Origin: Calothrix sp. MO_192.B10
GTDB lineage: Bacteria > Cyanobacteriota > Cyanobacteriia > Cyanobacteriales > Nostocaceae
Reading direction: 5' to 3'
Length of the DNA: 40,389 nt
NCBI GenBank assembly: GCA_030065055.1
Contig: JASJDS010000067.1
Coordinates: forward strand, 1 to 40,389
Each line of letters begins with the position of its first letter. Positions within the stretch are counted from its first letter, which is position 1. Positions 25,349 to 34,677 of this stretch are shown one piece after another. The translations under genes were made by a program, and so were the position numbers. The notes under the pieces are model-generated. The model had not been told where the DNA came from and ran no database searches. It saw only the letters and a list, made by a program, of their open reading frames with translations.

Positions 25349-26632
25349 ATGCAATTAAATCCTTCTCTTAATCAGCGTGAAAGTGTCTCATTGACAACAG
25401 ACTACACCTCCTCCCCTTCCCCAGAAGAGGGAGAAACCGATACCAAAACAACAGTTGAAACTAAACGTACCCAGAATACTGCATCCACCATCCCAGAAAG
25501 CAGTGTGCCCCTTAAGCGGGTGAACTCCCAGGCACAGCAGAAGTCAGAAGAATTACGTGAATTATTATTAAGCTACTCCCATGGCCGTCAGTTAGTCATT
25601 TTACAAGATTTTCCCGATCCTGATGCTCTGTCTTCAGCGTGGACTTATCAGCTAATTGCTCAACAGTACGATATTAAATGTGACATTATCTACGCTGGAA
25701 CTCTCAGTCACCAAGAAAATATTGCCTTAGTTAGACTCACGGATTTACCCGCTCAACGCTGGACTCTGCCAACATTAAAGAGTAAAGACCTGTCATCTTA
25801 TCAAGGCTTTGTACTGATTGATAATCAAGGAACTACCAGCCAACTCATGCCAGTGGTAGAACAGGCAGGAGTGCCATTACTAGTAGTTATAGATCATCAT
25901 AATTTGCAAGGAGATTTTAAGTGCGAATTTGTTGATATTCGTCCTTCTATCAGAGCCACAGCCACAATTCTAACTCAGTATTTACAAACGGGGTTACTAC
26001 CCCTAGATAGCAGTATTAGCCAGCACGTTAAGTGTGCTACAGCATTAATGCATGGCTTGCATTCAGATACCAACCGACTCATGCAAGCCAAAGAAGACGA
26101 TTTTATGGCGGCGGCTTATCTCAGTCGATTTTATGACGCTCAAATCCTCAAAGCCATCCTCCAAGCAAATCGCTCCAAGCGAGTCATGGATGTGATTGAG
26201 CGATCGCTCAAAAATCGCATCGTCCAAAACAACTTCTCCATCGCCGGTGTAGGCTACTTACGGTACGATGATCGGGATGCAATTCCCCAAGCTGCCGATT
26301 TTCTTGTCACCGAAGAAAATGTACATACAGCTGTGGTTTATGGTATTGTCCATGATGAAGATAATGAACTAGAAGTTGTGATTGGCTCTTTGAGAACCAC
26401 CAAACTCACCTTAGACCCAGATGAATTTATCAAAGAAGCCTTTGGACAAGATAGTAGCGGACGCTTTTTCGGTGGGGGACGTACCGGCGCAGGTGGGTTT
26501 GAAATACCTATGGGTTTCCTGTCGGGTAGCAATGAGAATTCTAGTTATGTCAAAATGAAATGGGAAGTATTCGATTCTCAGATCAAGCAAAAGCTGCTGA
26601 AATTGGTAAATCCCAAAGACAACCCGATTTAA
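25349..26632 (+). CDS. DHH/DHHA1 family phosphoesterase
   Basis: This 427-aa protein belongs to the DHH superfamily, which includes NrnA-type oligoribonuclease/pAp phosphatases. A disordered Thr/Ser-rich tail (1-65) precedes DFPDPDALSSAW (metal-binding DxD), VLIDNQG, the signature VVIDHHN and a C-terminal DHHA1 part with SGRFFGGGRTGAGGFEIP. It probably hydrolyses short RNA or phosphate mono- or diesters of nucleotides; the substrate is not deducible. The sixA-like gene starts about 40-100 bp downstream on the same strand. Confidence 0.88.
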   Translation: MQLNPSLNQRESVSLTTDYTSSPSPEEGETDTKTTVETKRTQNTASTIPESSVPLKRVNSQAQQKSEELRELLLSYSHGRQLVILQDFPDPDALSSAWTYQLIAQQYDIKCDIIYAGTLSHQENIALVRLTDLPAQRWTLPTLKSKDLSSYQGFVLIDNQGTTSQLMPVVEQAGVPLLVVIDHHNLQGDFKCEFVDIRPSIRATATILTQYLQTGLLPLDSSISQHVKCATALMHGLHSDTNRLMQAKEDDFMAAAYLSRFYDAQILKAILQANRSKRVMDVIERSLKNRIVQNNFSIAGVGYLRYDDRDAIPQAADFLVTEENVHTAVVYGIVHDEDNELEVVIGSLRTTKLTLDPDEFIKEAFGQDSSGRFFGGGRTGAGGFEIPMGFLSGSNENSSYVKMKWEVFDSQIKQKLLKLVNPKDNPI

Positions 26633-26670
26633 CCATACCAACAGAGTTATGGGTGAGGAATTAATCATTA

Positions 26671-27231
26671 GTGATTAATTACCATGCAAAACTCCAAACT
26701 TCAGAATCAGGACTTAGCACTCAGATAGCAAAAACTGTGAAACTGTACTTAATTCGTCATGGTATTGCTCAAGTAGCAACAGACGAAATCGAAGATGGGG
26801 CACGCAGCCTTACCAAGGAAGGACGACAAAAAACAGAAAAAGTTGCCAAGCGATTGTTAAACCTCGGTTTACAATTCGAGTTAATTGCCACCAGTCCATT
26901 GGTAAGGGCGCGACAAACTGCGGAAATCCTGAAAGCAGTCGGACTGAGTCCCCAGATAGAAGAATGTACTTACTTAGCCCCCGATGGCAATATTTCCAGT
27001 TGGTTAGACAATTGGTTAGTACCCAGAAAATATGCTCCAGATGCTCAAATAGCCCTTGTGGGACACGAGCCATGCTTGAGTAACTGGGCAGAACTTCTCA
27101 TCTGGGGAGAAGCTAGGAACAGGTTGGTTCTGAAAAAAGCTGGTACGATCGGAATAAAGCTACCAGAAACAGGTTCTCCCTTGGGTCGCAGTCATATGTT
27201 TTGGTTGACACCCCCCAAGTACCTGCTTTAA
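26671..27231 (+). CDS. sixA: SixA-type phosphohistidine phosphatase (histidine phosphatase family)
   Basis: This protein belongs to the histidine phosphatase superfamily, branch 1, SixA type. The catalytic RHG is in KLYLIRHGIAQ, the supporting Arg is in SPLVRARQTAEIL, and the second His is in ALVGHEPCLSNWAELL. From GTG 26671 it has 186 aa. A later GTG at 26737 would give VKLYLIRHG, the usual beginning of SixA (164 aa). Neither start has a good ribosome-binding site, so the 22-residue leader is doubtful. Substrate (phospho-His on signalling proteins) is by family analogy. Confidence 0.85.
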   Translation: MINYHAKLQTSESGLSTQIAKTVKLYLIRHGIAQVATDEIEDGARSLTKEGRQKTEKVAKRLLNLGLQFELIATSPLVRARQTAEILKAVGLSPQIEECTYLAPDGNISSWLDNWLVPRKYAPDAQIALVGHEPCLSNWAELLIWGEARNRLVLKKAGTIGIKLPETGSPLGRSHMFWLTPPKYLL

Positions 27232-27344
27232 CAGTATTTCTACAATTCTCCACGAATTGATGTAACAATCGATACTGTTATGGCAGCTATGATTTCTGGT
27301 AATTTAGGTCTTAACAAATCTTAAAACAAGCAGATGGTGTTGCC

Positions 27345-28481
27345 ATGATGGTGTGCGAATATAAGCCTGGTTTGGAGGGCATTCCTGCCGCCCAATCGAA
27401 GATCAGTAATGTTGACGGGCTAAATGGAATATTGGAATATCGTGGCATCCGCATTGAGGAATTGGCAGAGAAAAGCACATTTTTGGAAACGGCTTATCTG
27501 CTAATCTGGGGTGAGTTGCCTTCAGCGCAGGAATTGGCAAAATTTGAGCATGAAGTCTATCATCACCGACGGATTAAATACCGCATCCGGGACATGATGA
27601 AATGCTTCCCAGAAAGCGGTCATCCCATGGATGCTCTACAAGCTTCAGCAGCCGCTCTAGGTTTGTTTTATTCCCAGCGTGACTTGCGTAACCCCGTTTA
27701 CATTCGGAAAGCAGTGGTACAACTCATAGCCACGATTCCAACCATGGTAGCAGCTTTCCAACTGATGCGGAAAGGGAATGACCCAGTCAAACCTCGTGAT
27801 GACTTAGACTATGCTGCCAACTTCTTGTACATGCTCACTGAGAACGAGCCAGACAGGTTGGCGGCAAGAATTTTTGATGTTTGCTTGATTCTTCATGCCG
27901 AACATACCATGAATGCCTCTACCTTTAGTGCTAGGGTCACAGCTTCTACCCTCACAGACCCCTATGCCATAGTTGCTAGTGCCGTAGGAACTTTGGGGGG
28001 ACCATTACATGGTGGAGCCAACGAAGAAGTAATTAGGATGCTCGAAGAAATTGGCTCGGTGGAAAACGTCCGCCCCTATGTAGAGGATTTGATCGCACGG
28101 AAAGCCAAAATTATGGGGTTTGGGCATCGGGTTTACAAGGTTAAAGATCCCAGAGCCAAAATACTGCAAGAACTAGCAGAAAAACTATTCTCCAAATTTG
28201 GACAGGATAAGTACTACGATATTGCCCAGGAAATGGAACGGGTAGTAGAAGAAAAACTCGGTCACAAAGGAGTTTATCCTAATGTTGACTTTTACTCCGG
28301 TTTGGTGTATAGAAAGCTGGGGATTCCAACAGATTTATTCACACCGATTTTTGCGATCGCTCGTGTTGCGGGTTGGCTGGCACACTGGAAAGAACAGCTA
28401 GCAGAAAACCGGATTTTCCGTCCTACCCAAATTTACAAAGGTCTTCATGACCAACCCTATATTCCCCTTGAGAAGAGGTAG
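27345..28481 (+). CDS. gltA: Citrate synthase
   Basis: The enzyme condenses acetyl-CoA and oxaloacetate to citrate, the entry to the cyanobacterial TCA branch and to 2-oxoglutarate for nitrogen assimilation. Family motifs are GLEGIPAAQSKIS, SGHPMDALQAS, LGGPLHGGANEEV (catalytic His) and MGFGHRVYKVKDPRAK. The 378-aa length is that of the small bacterial citrate/methylcitrate synthase type. Two consecutive ATGs (27345, 27348) are possible. The gene is followed by a long repeat-rich spacer. Confidence 0.95.
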   Translation: MMVCEYKPGLEGIPAAQSKISNVDGLNGILEYRGIRIEELAEKSTFLETAYLLIWGELPSAQELAKFEHEVYHHRRIKYRIRDMMKCFPESGHPMDALQASAAALGLFYSQRDLRNPVYIRKAVVQLIATIPTMVAAFQLMRKGNDPVKPRDDLDYAANFLYMLTENEPDRLAARIFDVCLILHAEHTMNASTFSARVTASTLTDPYAIVASAVGTLGGPLHGGANEEVIRMLEEIGSVENVRPYVEDLIARKAKIMGFGHRVYKVKDPRAKILQELAEKLFSKFGQDKYYDIAQEMERVVEEKLGHKGVYPNVDFYSGLVYRKLGIPTDLFTPIFAIARVAGWLAHWKEQLAENRIFRPTQIYKGLHDQPYIPLEKR

Positions 28482-28619
28482 GGGTGATGGGGTGATGGGA
28501 TGATAGTTGTTGGTTGTTGGTTGTTGGTTGTTGGTTGGGAGTTAAGATTTTTTATCTTTCACTCCCTCACTCCATCACTCCATCACTCCATCACTCCTTC
28601 CCTCTTTCCCTCCTTGTCT

Positions 28620-28655
28620 CCCCACACTCCCCACACTCCCCACACTCCCCACACT
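28620..28655. repeat. Tandem 9-mer CCCCACACT x4
   Basis: Four perfect head-to-tail copies of a 9-bp unit, preceded by CTCCATCA-type runs. The pyrimidine-rich strand bias is strong over about 95 bp. Confidence 0.9.
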
Positions 28656-28970
28656 CCTCTTCATTAGGGAATCTTAATTAACACCATAAGTAGAAATTCT
28701 CATCCAAGGAACGGGGTGAAAACCATCCAAGGATATACTAGGCATGGGAATTGCACAAAATCTTAAGTTTTGCCTGGTTTAGGGGAAGATGTTAATGGGT
28801 AAGTTTACATTTATTAACTAAGAGGATAGTTAACTAAGATAAAGGATGTAAATACCAACAAAGGACAATTTCTGGTCAACGCCAATGAAATAAACCATGT
28901 GTAATTACCTTTATCTTGTCAACTACTCTACCTCTAGGAACAACTATCAATGCATTGATGCCCTATATTA

Positions 28971-29029
28971 CTAACTAGCAACTAACAACTAGCAACTAGC
29001 AACTAGCAACTAACAACTAACAACTAACA
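28971..29029. repeat. Heptanucleotide repeat (AACTAGC/AACTAAC)
   Basis: About eight units with a mix of two variants of one heptamer, ending 40 bp before the ndhA start codon, so it may form part of the ndhA leader. Confidence 0.85.
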
Positions 29030-29068
29030 TCACCTATAGCCTTTTGTTGACTTCAAGAATGGGAAAAC

Positions 29069-30187
29069 ATGAATCCAGGAATTGATCTGCAAGGAACGTT
29101 TATTAAATCTCTGATGGATTTGGGATTACCAAATGGTACAGCCAAAGCTATCTGGATGCCACTACCAATGATTTTGATGGTGATTGGTGCCACGGTAGGG
29201 GTACTAACCTGTGTTTGGCTAGAACGGAAAATTTCCGCAGCAGCACAGCAGCGGATTGGTCCTGAATATATTGGACCTTTGGGTTTGCTGGCTCCCGTCG
29301 CCGATGGCATCAAGCTGGTATTTAAGGAAGATATTGTACCGGCAAAATCAGATCCCTGGTTATTTACCCTTGGTCCGATACTGGTTGTTTTACCAGTATT
29401 TTTGTCTTACTTGATTGTGCCCTTTGGACAAAATTTAACAATTACCAATGTGGGGATGGGGGTATTTTTGTGGATTGCCCTATCTAGCATTCAACCCATT
29501 GGGTTATTAATGTCTGGCTATGCTTCCAACAACAAATACTCCCTATTGGGTGGTTTGCGAGCCGCAGCCCAGTCAATTAGCTACGAGATTCCCCTAGCAT
29601 TGGCGGTATTAGCGATCGTTATGATGTCTAATAGTCTCAGCACCATTGACATTGTTAATCAGCAATCTGGTTATGGGATTCTTGGTTGGAATGTGTGGCG
29701 ACAACCAGTCGGGTTTATTATTTTTTGGATCGCAGCCCTGGCGGAATGCGAACGTATACCTTTTGACTTACCAGAAGCAGAAGAAGAATTGGTAGCAGGT
29801 TATCAAACTGAATACTCAGGGATGAAATTTGCCCTATTCTATTTAAGTTCCTACGTCAACCTGGTACTTTCTGCCCTATTGGTATCTGTTTTATATTTGG
29901 GTGGTTGGGATTTTCCCATTCCCGTCCATCTCATTGGTGACTGGTTGGGAGTCAGTGAAACTAATCCAGTATTGCAAGTGGTGACAGCTTCTTTAGGCAT
30001 CACCATGACTGTACTCAAAGCTTATTTCCTCGTCTTCATCGCTATCCTCTTGCGTTGGACAGTACCCCGCGTTCGTATTGACCAATTGCTAGATTTAGGA
30101 TGGAAGTTTCTACTACCAGTGGGTTTGGTAAATCTACTGTTAACCGCAGCCCTCAAACTCGCATTTCCCGTCGCCTTTGGTGGATAA
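29069..30187 (+). CDS. ndhA: NDH-1 subunit A (NuoH-like)
   Basis: This is the membrane subunit of the thylakoid NDH-1 complex at the junction with the peripheral arm. At 372 aa it has about eight hydrophobic helices; the loop segments [30 protein letters not shown] and [21 protein letters not shown] are hallmarks of NuoH/NdhA. It opens the conserved ndhA-I-G-E order. Confidence 0.97.
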   Translation: MNPGIDLQGTFIKSLMDLGLPNGTAKAIWMPLPMILMVIGATVGVLTCVWLERKISAAAQQRIGPEYIGPLGLLAPVADGIKLVFKEDIVPAKSDPWLFTLGPILVVLPVFLSYLIVPFGQNLTITNVGMGVFLWIALSSIQPIGLLMSGYASNNKYSLLGGLRAAAQSISYEIPLALAVLAIVMMSNSLSTIDIVNQQSGYGILGWNVWRQPVGFIIFWIAALAECERIPFDLPEAEEELVAGYQTEYSGMKFALFYLSSYVNLVLSALLVSVLYLGGWDFPIPVHLIGDWLGVSETNPVLQVVTASLGITMTVLKAYFLVFIAILLRWTVPRVRIDQLLDLGWKFLLPVGLVNLLLTAALKLAFPVAFGG

Positions 30188-30272
30188 AAGAATTTTAGAT
30201 TTGAGGTTTTAGATTAATCCTAAAATCTCAAATCCACCATCCAACATCCAAAATTGATTAGAGAGAGACACC

Positions 30273-30854
30273 ATGTTAAAATTCCTCAAACAAGTGGGTG
30301 ATTATGCCAAAGAAGCGGTACAAGCAGGCCGCTATATCGGTCAAGGGTTATCTGTTACCTTTGACCATATGCAGCGTCGTCCAGTGACAGTCCAGTACCC
30401 TTACGAAAAACTGATTCCTAGCGAAAGATTTCGCGGTCGAATTCACTATGAATTTGACAAGTGTATTGCTTGTGAAGTTTGCGTTCGCGTATGTCCCATC
30501 AATCTACCAGTAGTGGACTGGGAATTTGACAAAACTAGTAAGAAGAAAAAGCTCAAACACTACAGTATCGACTTTGGAGTTTGTATCTTCTGCGGTAATT
30601 GCGTGGAATATTGCCCCACAAATTGTCTATCCATGACAGAAGATTACGAGCTTGCGGCTTACGATCGCCATGAGCTTAACTATGATAGTGTAGCCCTCGG
30701 TCGTCTGCCTTACAAGGTCACAAACGATCCTATGGTCACACCACTAAGAGAGCTAGCTTACTTACCTTCAGGTGTGATGGAACCCCATGATGTTCCTGCC
30801 GATGCTCCCCGTGCAGGTAATCGTCCAGAAGACCTCATAGAACAAGAAAAATAA
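30273..30854 (+). CDS. ndhI: NDH-1 subunit I, 2x[4Fe-4S] protein
   Basis: This peripheral-arm subunit carries two ferredoxin-type clusters. The ligands are in [12 protein letters not shown] and [12 protein letters not shown], each followed by the expected spacing. It is 193 aa, as in other cyanobacteria, and has the usual acidic C-terminus. The ATG at 30273 is preceded by GAGAGAG. The 85-bp gap from ndhA contains an A/T-rich palindromic-looking run (TTTTAGATTTGAGGTTTTAGA / CCTAAAATCTCAAATCC). Confidence 0.97.
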   Translation: MLKFLKQVGDYAKEAVQAGRYIGQGLSVTFDHMQRRPVTVQYPYEKLIPSERFRGRIHYEFDKCIACEVCVRVCPINLPVVDWEFDKTSKKKKLKHYSIDFGVCIFCGNCVEYCPTNCLSMTEDYELAAYDRHELNYDSVALGRLPYKVTNDPMVTPLRELAYLPSGVMEPHDVPADAPRAGNRPEDLIEQEK

Positions 30855-31071
30855 ATGAGAACAGTCCTTGGTTATTGGTTAAAACACAAATAATAAAGGA
30901 CAAATGACAAATGACCGAAATAATTACTAATTCGTAATTCGTAATTTGTAATTAATGGTGCAAGCCCCTCAATTTATTGATGGAGATAAAAAAACACATT
31001 CCGAGCTTCTTGCCCCTACATGCGCGGTATGGGGTATCAATTACGAATTATTCTGACAAAGGACTAAAAAA

Positions 31072-31677
31072 GTGGATTTAGCACAAGGAGTACAGTCGGT
31101 TTCGTTTGCCATCTTGGCAGTAATGATGATTGGAGCAGCACTAGGGGTAGTGTTGAGTTCCAGTATCGTCTATTCTGCTTTTTTGTTAGGGGGAGTATTT
31201 ATTAGCATGGCAGGAATGTACCTGTTGCTGAATGCTGATTTTGTGGCAGCGGCTCAGGTATTAATTTATGTAGGGGCGATTAATGTTCTAATTTTGTTTG
31301 CCATTATGTTGGTTAACAAACGCCAAGATTTCAAACCTTTACCAGCAACTTGGATACGCAAAATTTTAACGGCATTGGTGAGTGTGGGATTATTTGCCCT
31401 GTTAAGTATTATGATACTGGCAACTCCCTGGTCTTATTCTTCTGCTACCCCCGCAGATAATTCTATTATGCTAATTGGCGAGCATTTTTTCAGTGACTTT
31501 TTGCTGCCCTTTGAATTAGCTTCTGTGTTGTTGTTAATGGCGATGGTAGGGGCAATTATTCTCGCTCGTCGCGAGTATATCCCAGATACCGAAGTCTCTG
31601 TTGAATCTCCATCCAGCGTTTTGCAATTACCAGAGCGTCCTCGGGATTTAGTTTCAGCAGGAAGCGAAGGAGAGTAG
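31072..31677 (+). CDS. ndhG: NDH-1 subunit G (NuoJ-like)
   Basis: This membrane subunit of NDH-1 has about five hydrophobic segments over 201 aa. AAQVLIYVGAINVLILFAIM is the conserved helix with the pi-bulge region. The start is GTG at 31072 with AAAGGA nine bases upstream, and the product begins VDLAQGVQSVSFAILA in line with other NdhG. The tail is charged and cytoplasmic. Confidence 0.96.
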   Translation: MDLAQGVQSVSFAILAVMMIGAALGVVLSSSIVYSAFLLGGVFISMAGMYLLLNADFVAAAQVLIYVGAINVLILFAIMLVNKRQDFKPLPATWIRKILTALVSVGLFALLSIMILATPWSYSSATPADNSIMLIGEHFFSDFLLPFELASVLLLMAMVGAIILARREYIPDTEVSVESPSSVLQLPERPRDLVSAGSEGE

Positions 31678-31752
31678 TGGTAAATGGTTAGTAGTAAATA
31701 GTCATCATGAACTGTAAACTTTAGGGAATGGTGATAATCCTAAGTTATATTT

Positions 31753-31812
31753 AGAAGCACCCAACGGGCAGCACGTCACCCCCTATGAATGTACCCTTTT
31801 CCCGGTGCTTCT
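31753..31812 (+). promoter_or_regulatory. Inverted repeat upstream of ndhE
   Basis: AGAAGCACC (31753-31761) and GGTGCTTCT (31804-31812) are perfect 9-bp inverted repeats separated by 42 bases that contain further GGG/CCC pairing options. The structure lies 63 bp upstream of the ndhE ATG inside the ndh cluster and could be an mRNA-stability or attenuation element. Confidence 0.45.
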
Positions 31813-31875
31813 TCATAGTTTTGATTTCTATTCATTACCAACCTGCCAAAAATTTTTCTAGGAAGACAACAATTT

Positions 31876-32181
31876 ATGCAACTTGAATACTTTTTATTAT
31901 TAGCGGCTGCTTTATTCTGTATTGGTATCTATGGATTGATTACCAGCCGTAACGCAGTGCGAGTGTTAATGTCTATCGAGTTGCTGCTAAATGCTGTGAA
32001 CTTAAATTTAATGGCATTTTCCAACTACCTAGACCCCACAGCAATTAAAGGTCAGGTATTTACTGTGTTTGTCATCGCCGTAGCAGCGGCTGAAGCAGCC
32101 GTTGGTTTGGCGATTATACTGGCAATTTATCGCAATCGCGATACCGTTGATATGGAGCAGTTCAATCTCCTCAAGTGGTAA
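31876..32181 (+). CDS. ndhE: NDH-1 subunit E (NuoK-like)
   Basis: This is a small membrane subunit of NDH-1, 101 aa with three helices. Glu residues in [13 protein letters not shown] and [11 protein letters not shown] are the conserved proton-pathway acids of the NuoK family. AGGAAGAC lies upstream of the ATG at 31876. nadK begins four bases after its stop. Confidence 0.97.
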   Translation: MQLEYFLLLAAALFCIGIYGLITSRNAVRVLMSIELLLNAVNLNLMAFSNYLDPTAIKGQVFTVFVIAVAAAEAAVGLAIILAIYRNRDTVDMEQFNLLKW

Positions 32182-32185
32182 TATT

Positions 32186-33109
32186 GTGGAGCTAAAGCAG
32201 GTAATTATTGCTTACAAGGCCACAGATTCCCAGAGCAAGCGCTGGGCCGAAATCTGTGCCAAACAATTAGAAAGTCGCCAATGCCAAGTATTAATGGGTC
32301 CTAGCGGACCAAAAGATAATCCTTATCCGGTATTTTTGGCTTCCGCAGGACAACCAATTGACTTGGCTTTGGTTCTTGGTGGTGATGGCACTGTTTTAAC
32401 CAGTGCTAGGCATTTAGCCCCTGCCGGAGTTCCCATTTTGGGAGTGAATGTAGGTGGTCATTTGGGGTTTCTAACGGAATCTGTGGAAGAATTTAAAGAC
32501 ACAGAGAAAGTTTGGGATCGATTGTTCGAGGACCGCTATGCCATCCAGCGACGAATGATGATACAAGCGGCAGTATTTGAGGGTCAAGGTTCTAATTTGG
32601 AGCCAGTGACTGAGCGATATTTGGGTTTGAATGAAATGTGTGTCAAACCAGCTTCCGCCGATCGCATGATTACTTCTATTCTAGAAATGGAAATAGATGG
32701 TGAGATGGTGGATCAGTATGTGGGGGATGGTTTAATTGTTTCCACACCCACGGGTTCTACTGGTTACACTGTTTCTGCTAGTGGTCCAATTATGCATGAT
32801 GGGATGGAAGCCATTACCATCACTCCCATTTGTCCCATGAGCCTTTCTAGCCGTCCTTTAATCCTACCTCCTGGCGCGGTGGTAAGTATTTGGCCCCTAG
32901 GAGATTACGATTTGAGTACTAAGCTGTGGATGGATGGGGTGTTGGCAACTTCAATTTGGCCCGGACATCGAGTTGATATTAGAATGGCGGATTGTCGAGC
33001 TAAGTTTATTGTCTTACGGGAAAACAACTCCTACTATCAAACTCTGCGAGAAAAGTTATTGTGGGCTGGAACTAGGGTGCGTTATAGCAGTAACAATAAT
33101 GGTAGTTAA
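32186..33109 (+). CDS. nadK: NAD kinase
   Basis: The enzyme phosphorylates NAD(H) to NADP(H). The signature GGDGT is in LALVLGGDGTVLTSARH; LGVNVGGHLGFLTE, the LNEM segment and STPTGSTGYTVSASGP are also typical. The start is taken as GTG 32186 (VELKQVIIAYKA), giving 307 aa and a position four bases after the ndhE stop, which suggests translational coupling. An upstream start at 32102 would overlap ndhE by 80 bases and add 28 residues with no family resemblance. Confidence 0.95.
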   Translation: MELKQVIIAYKATDSQSKRWAEICAKQLESRQCQVLMGPSGPKDNPYPVFLASAGQPIDLALVLGGDGTVLTSARHLAPAGVPILGVNVGGHLGFLTESVEEFKDTEKVWDRLFEDRYAIQRRMMIQAAVFEGQGSNLEPVTERYLGLNEMCVKPASADRMITSILEMEIDGEMVDQYVGDGLIVSTPTGSTGYTVSASGPIMHDGMEAITITPICPMSLSSRPLILPPGAVVSIWPLGDYDLSTKLWMDGVLATSIWPGHRVDIRMADCRAKFIVLRENNSYYQTLREKLLWAGTRVRYSSNNNGS

Positions 33110-33373
33110 ATCCCGTCTAGCTAGAAAATGGTTGATAGTTGTTAGTTGTTAGTTGTTAGTTGTTAGTTGATGGTTGACAGCTTAGGTGTAGGAGCCGCAC
33201 TTGAGATATATTTTCATGCTTGGTTGTGGGATTTTCCTGTGGGAGACTAACTTGAAAATAGTTAATCAGCGCGGAGCTTGTAGGGGCGCATTGCGTGCGC
33301 CCTTGAGGAGTTAGTCACCCCCGCATTTTCATCTGCAGGTTGTGGGATTTTTCCGTGGGGGACTTGAAAATAG

Positions 33374-33429
33374 GGAGTTCGGAGTTCGGAGTTCGGAGTT
33401 CGGAGTTCGGAGTTCGGAGTTCGGAGTTC
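33374..33429. repeat. Tandem heptamer GGAGTTC x8
   Basis: Eight perfect copies with no variants over 56 bp, which suggests recent expansion. Confidence 0.95.
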
Positions 33430-33430
33430 A

Positions 33431-33466
33431 GGAGTAGGGGCGGGGTTTCCCCGCCCAGAGTGAGGG
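33431..33466. repeat. GC-rich palindromic block, copy 1
   Basis: A 36-nt block with core GGGGCGGGGTTTCCCCGCCC, an inverted repeat that would form a strong stem. It recurs at 39604-39639 with one mismatch, there inside a coding region. Confidence 0.85.
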
Positions 33467-33633
33467 AATTATTTTCTAGTGCAAAAATCACCAAACCTCT
33501 TTCTCCCCCTGTACCCTGCACCCCTGCACCCATGCAGTCTTAGTGATAAGTCTTTAACTGCAACATGATATTACCTGTCTAGATTCCCGACTTTTTGCAG
33601 AAGTCGGGGATCTGTGTGCATTGAGCTGATATC

Positions 33634-34017
33634 TCAAAAGTTACTCACTGGCACTTTAATACCCCCATCTAACTTAGGAACTTTTAAATATTCAACTGGC
33701 TGGGTGTAGGGAAGATTTTGCTGATTCGGTTGAGGACATTCCCTAAAAAATGTAGCCGGATTCTCAATTAATTCAAGGGGGTTAATTTTTTTGCATTTGC
33801 TATCTCTTATACTCAAAATTGAGTTGGTAGTTTTTTGAATATTATTAGTCTGGATATTATCCCACTGGTTTGTAATCGTTACTGGTTCAGTTATCAAGAC
33901 ATTAGCTGAATTGCGATCGCCCTTGGGAGCATCGCCTCTAGCAGGGTTAGCATAGGCTCTGTTACTCACAACAAGAGTGCCAATCGCAAGAGCTAAAACT
34001 ATAAGCGAGTATTTCAT
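33634..34017 (-). CDS. Small exported hypothetical protein
   Basis: From ATG 34017 the product is 127 aa (a TTG at 34032 would add five residues). MKYSLIVLALAIGTLVVSNRAYA is a clear Sec signal peptide, with cleavage likely after AYA. The mature part is polar, rich in Asn, Gln and Pro, with two cysteines (SKCKK and FRECPQP) that could form a disulfide. No family is recognised. It stands alone between repeat-rich spacers. Confidence 0.65.
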   Translation of the reverse strand: MKYSLIVLALAIGTLVVSNRAYANPARGDAPKGDRNSANVLITEPVTITNQWDNIQTNNIQKTTNSILSIRDSKCKKINPLELIENPATFFRECPQPNQQNLPYTQPVEYLKVPKLDGGIKVPVSNF

Positions 34018-34032
34018 AGTTAAATCTCTCAA

Positions 34033-34677
34033 AATTTAGTATTAAGTTGAAGAATTATTGTTAGCTGAATCGGACAATCAACAATAGTTAGATAAATTAC
34101 GCAACTGGTATGATATTTTGCTCGTAGCAGGGGTCGAAGATTGCTTCTTGGAGGCACTCTTCATGTTTACTACAAACTTAAATTTATTAGTGATAACTAC
34201 AATTATAATTAGCCTCTAAGAATTGCACCATACCCCATACCCTACACCCCTGGGGAGCGGATTGCCAACAATATGAAATACGCCGTGCCCTGACCATGAA
34301 TATTTGAACACAGTGCCAGGGACGCGATTGCATTTGGGTAAACCAATGGGTTTTGGGCACGGCGACATTCAGATTATGGCATGGGAAAAGGTCAGTGGAT
34401 GTTCCCTACAATGGATATGCTATATGACCAACATTGTAATGACATCTGTTGATGGTGACTTGTCATATGATGTCCGGCAAATCACCATGAATATGTCCGC
34501 AGCGAGTGGAACGAAGTGAAACGTAGACACGAAGTGGCTTCTCGAAGAGTAGCAATCACAGAGTTTTTAGGATTACTTCCCTACGGTGGCAATGACGGTT
34601 ATTAAAACGGACATCATATCAGTTCCCATGGTAATTTCAATTCTGGAAATCTCCTTACATAAACCCGGTTTCTGGGA
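34033..34677. other. Spacer with one arm of a 40-bp inverted repeat
   Basis: No credible gene; a 71-codon frame at 34304-34519 has no coding features. Positions 34518-34557 carry one arm of the exact 40-bp inverted repeat whose partner is at 36195-36234. The region 34560-34600 resembles another interspersed repeat (ATTACTTCCCTACGG...GCAATGACGG). Confidence 0.5.
34518..34557 (+). repeat. 40-bp inverted repeat, arm 1
   Basis: The arm begins GAAACGTAGACACGAAGTGG and ends GAGTAGCAATC, and is the exact reverse complement of 36195-36234. A shorter relative is at about 6945-6981. The family is a common Nostocales interspersed repeat. Confidence 0.9.

Larger units (their letters stand above)
28482..29068. 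other. Repeat-rich spacer between gltA and ndhA
   Basis: No gene was found. In order there are: GTTGTTG heptamers (28506-28538), ACTCCATC-type runs (28561-28600), four exact copies of the 9-mer CCCCACACT (28620-28655), and AACTAGC/AACTAAC heptamers (28971-29029). Roughly 300 bp between 28660 and 28960 has no visible repeat and probably includes the ndh promoter. Confidence 0.6.
33110..33633. other. Repeat-rich spacer after nadK
   Basis: Contents are: GTTGTTA heptamers (33131-33175), GGGCGCA-ttgcg-TGCGCCC (about 33284-33302), eight exact GGAGTTC units (33374-33429), and a 36-nt GC-rich palindromic block (33431-33466) that recurs inside the STAND gene. Short frames on both strands here are translations of repeats and are not called. 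Confidence 0.6.

Noticed and set aside
28506-29029. Possible CRISPR array in the gltA-ndhA spacer
   Set aside because: The units are 7-9 bp tandem repeats without spacers; no 25-40 bp repeat with unique spacers occurs in the window.
32102-32185. 28-residue N-terminal extension of NAD kinase
   Set aside because: It overlaps the ndhE coding region in another frame; GTG 32186 gives the normal protein start.
33315-33543. Frames on both strands after nadK
   Set aside because: They are translations of the GGAGTTC heptamer array (repeating SEFGVRS or NSELRTP) and not genes.
34304-34519. 71-codon frame in the spacer before the HAF gene
   Set aside because: No ribosome-binding site or recognisable composition, and it ends inside an interspersed repeat.
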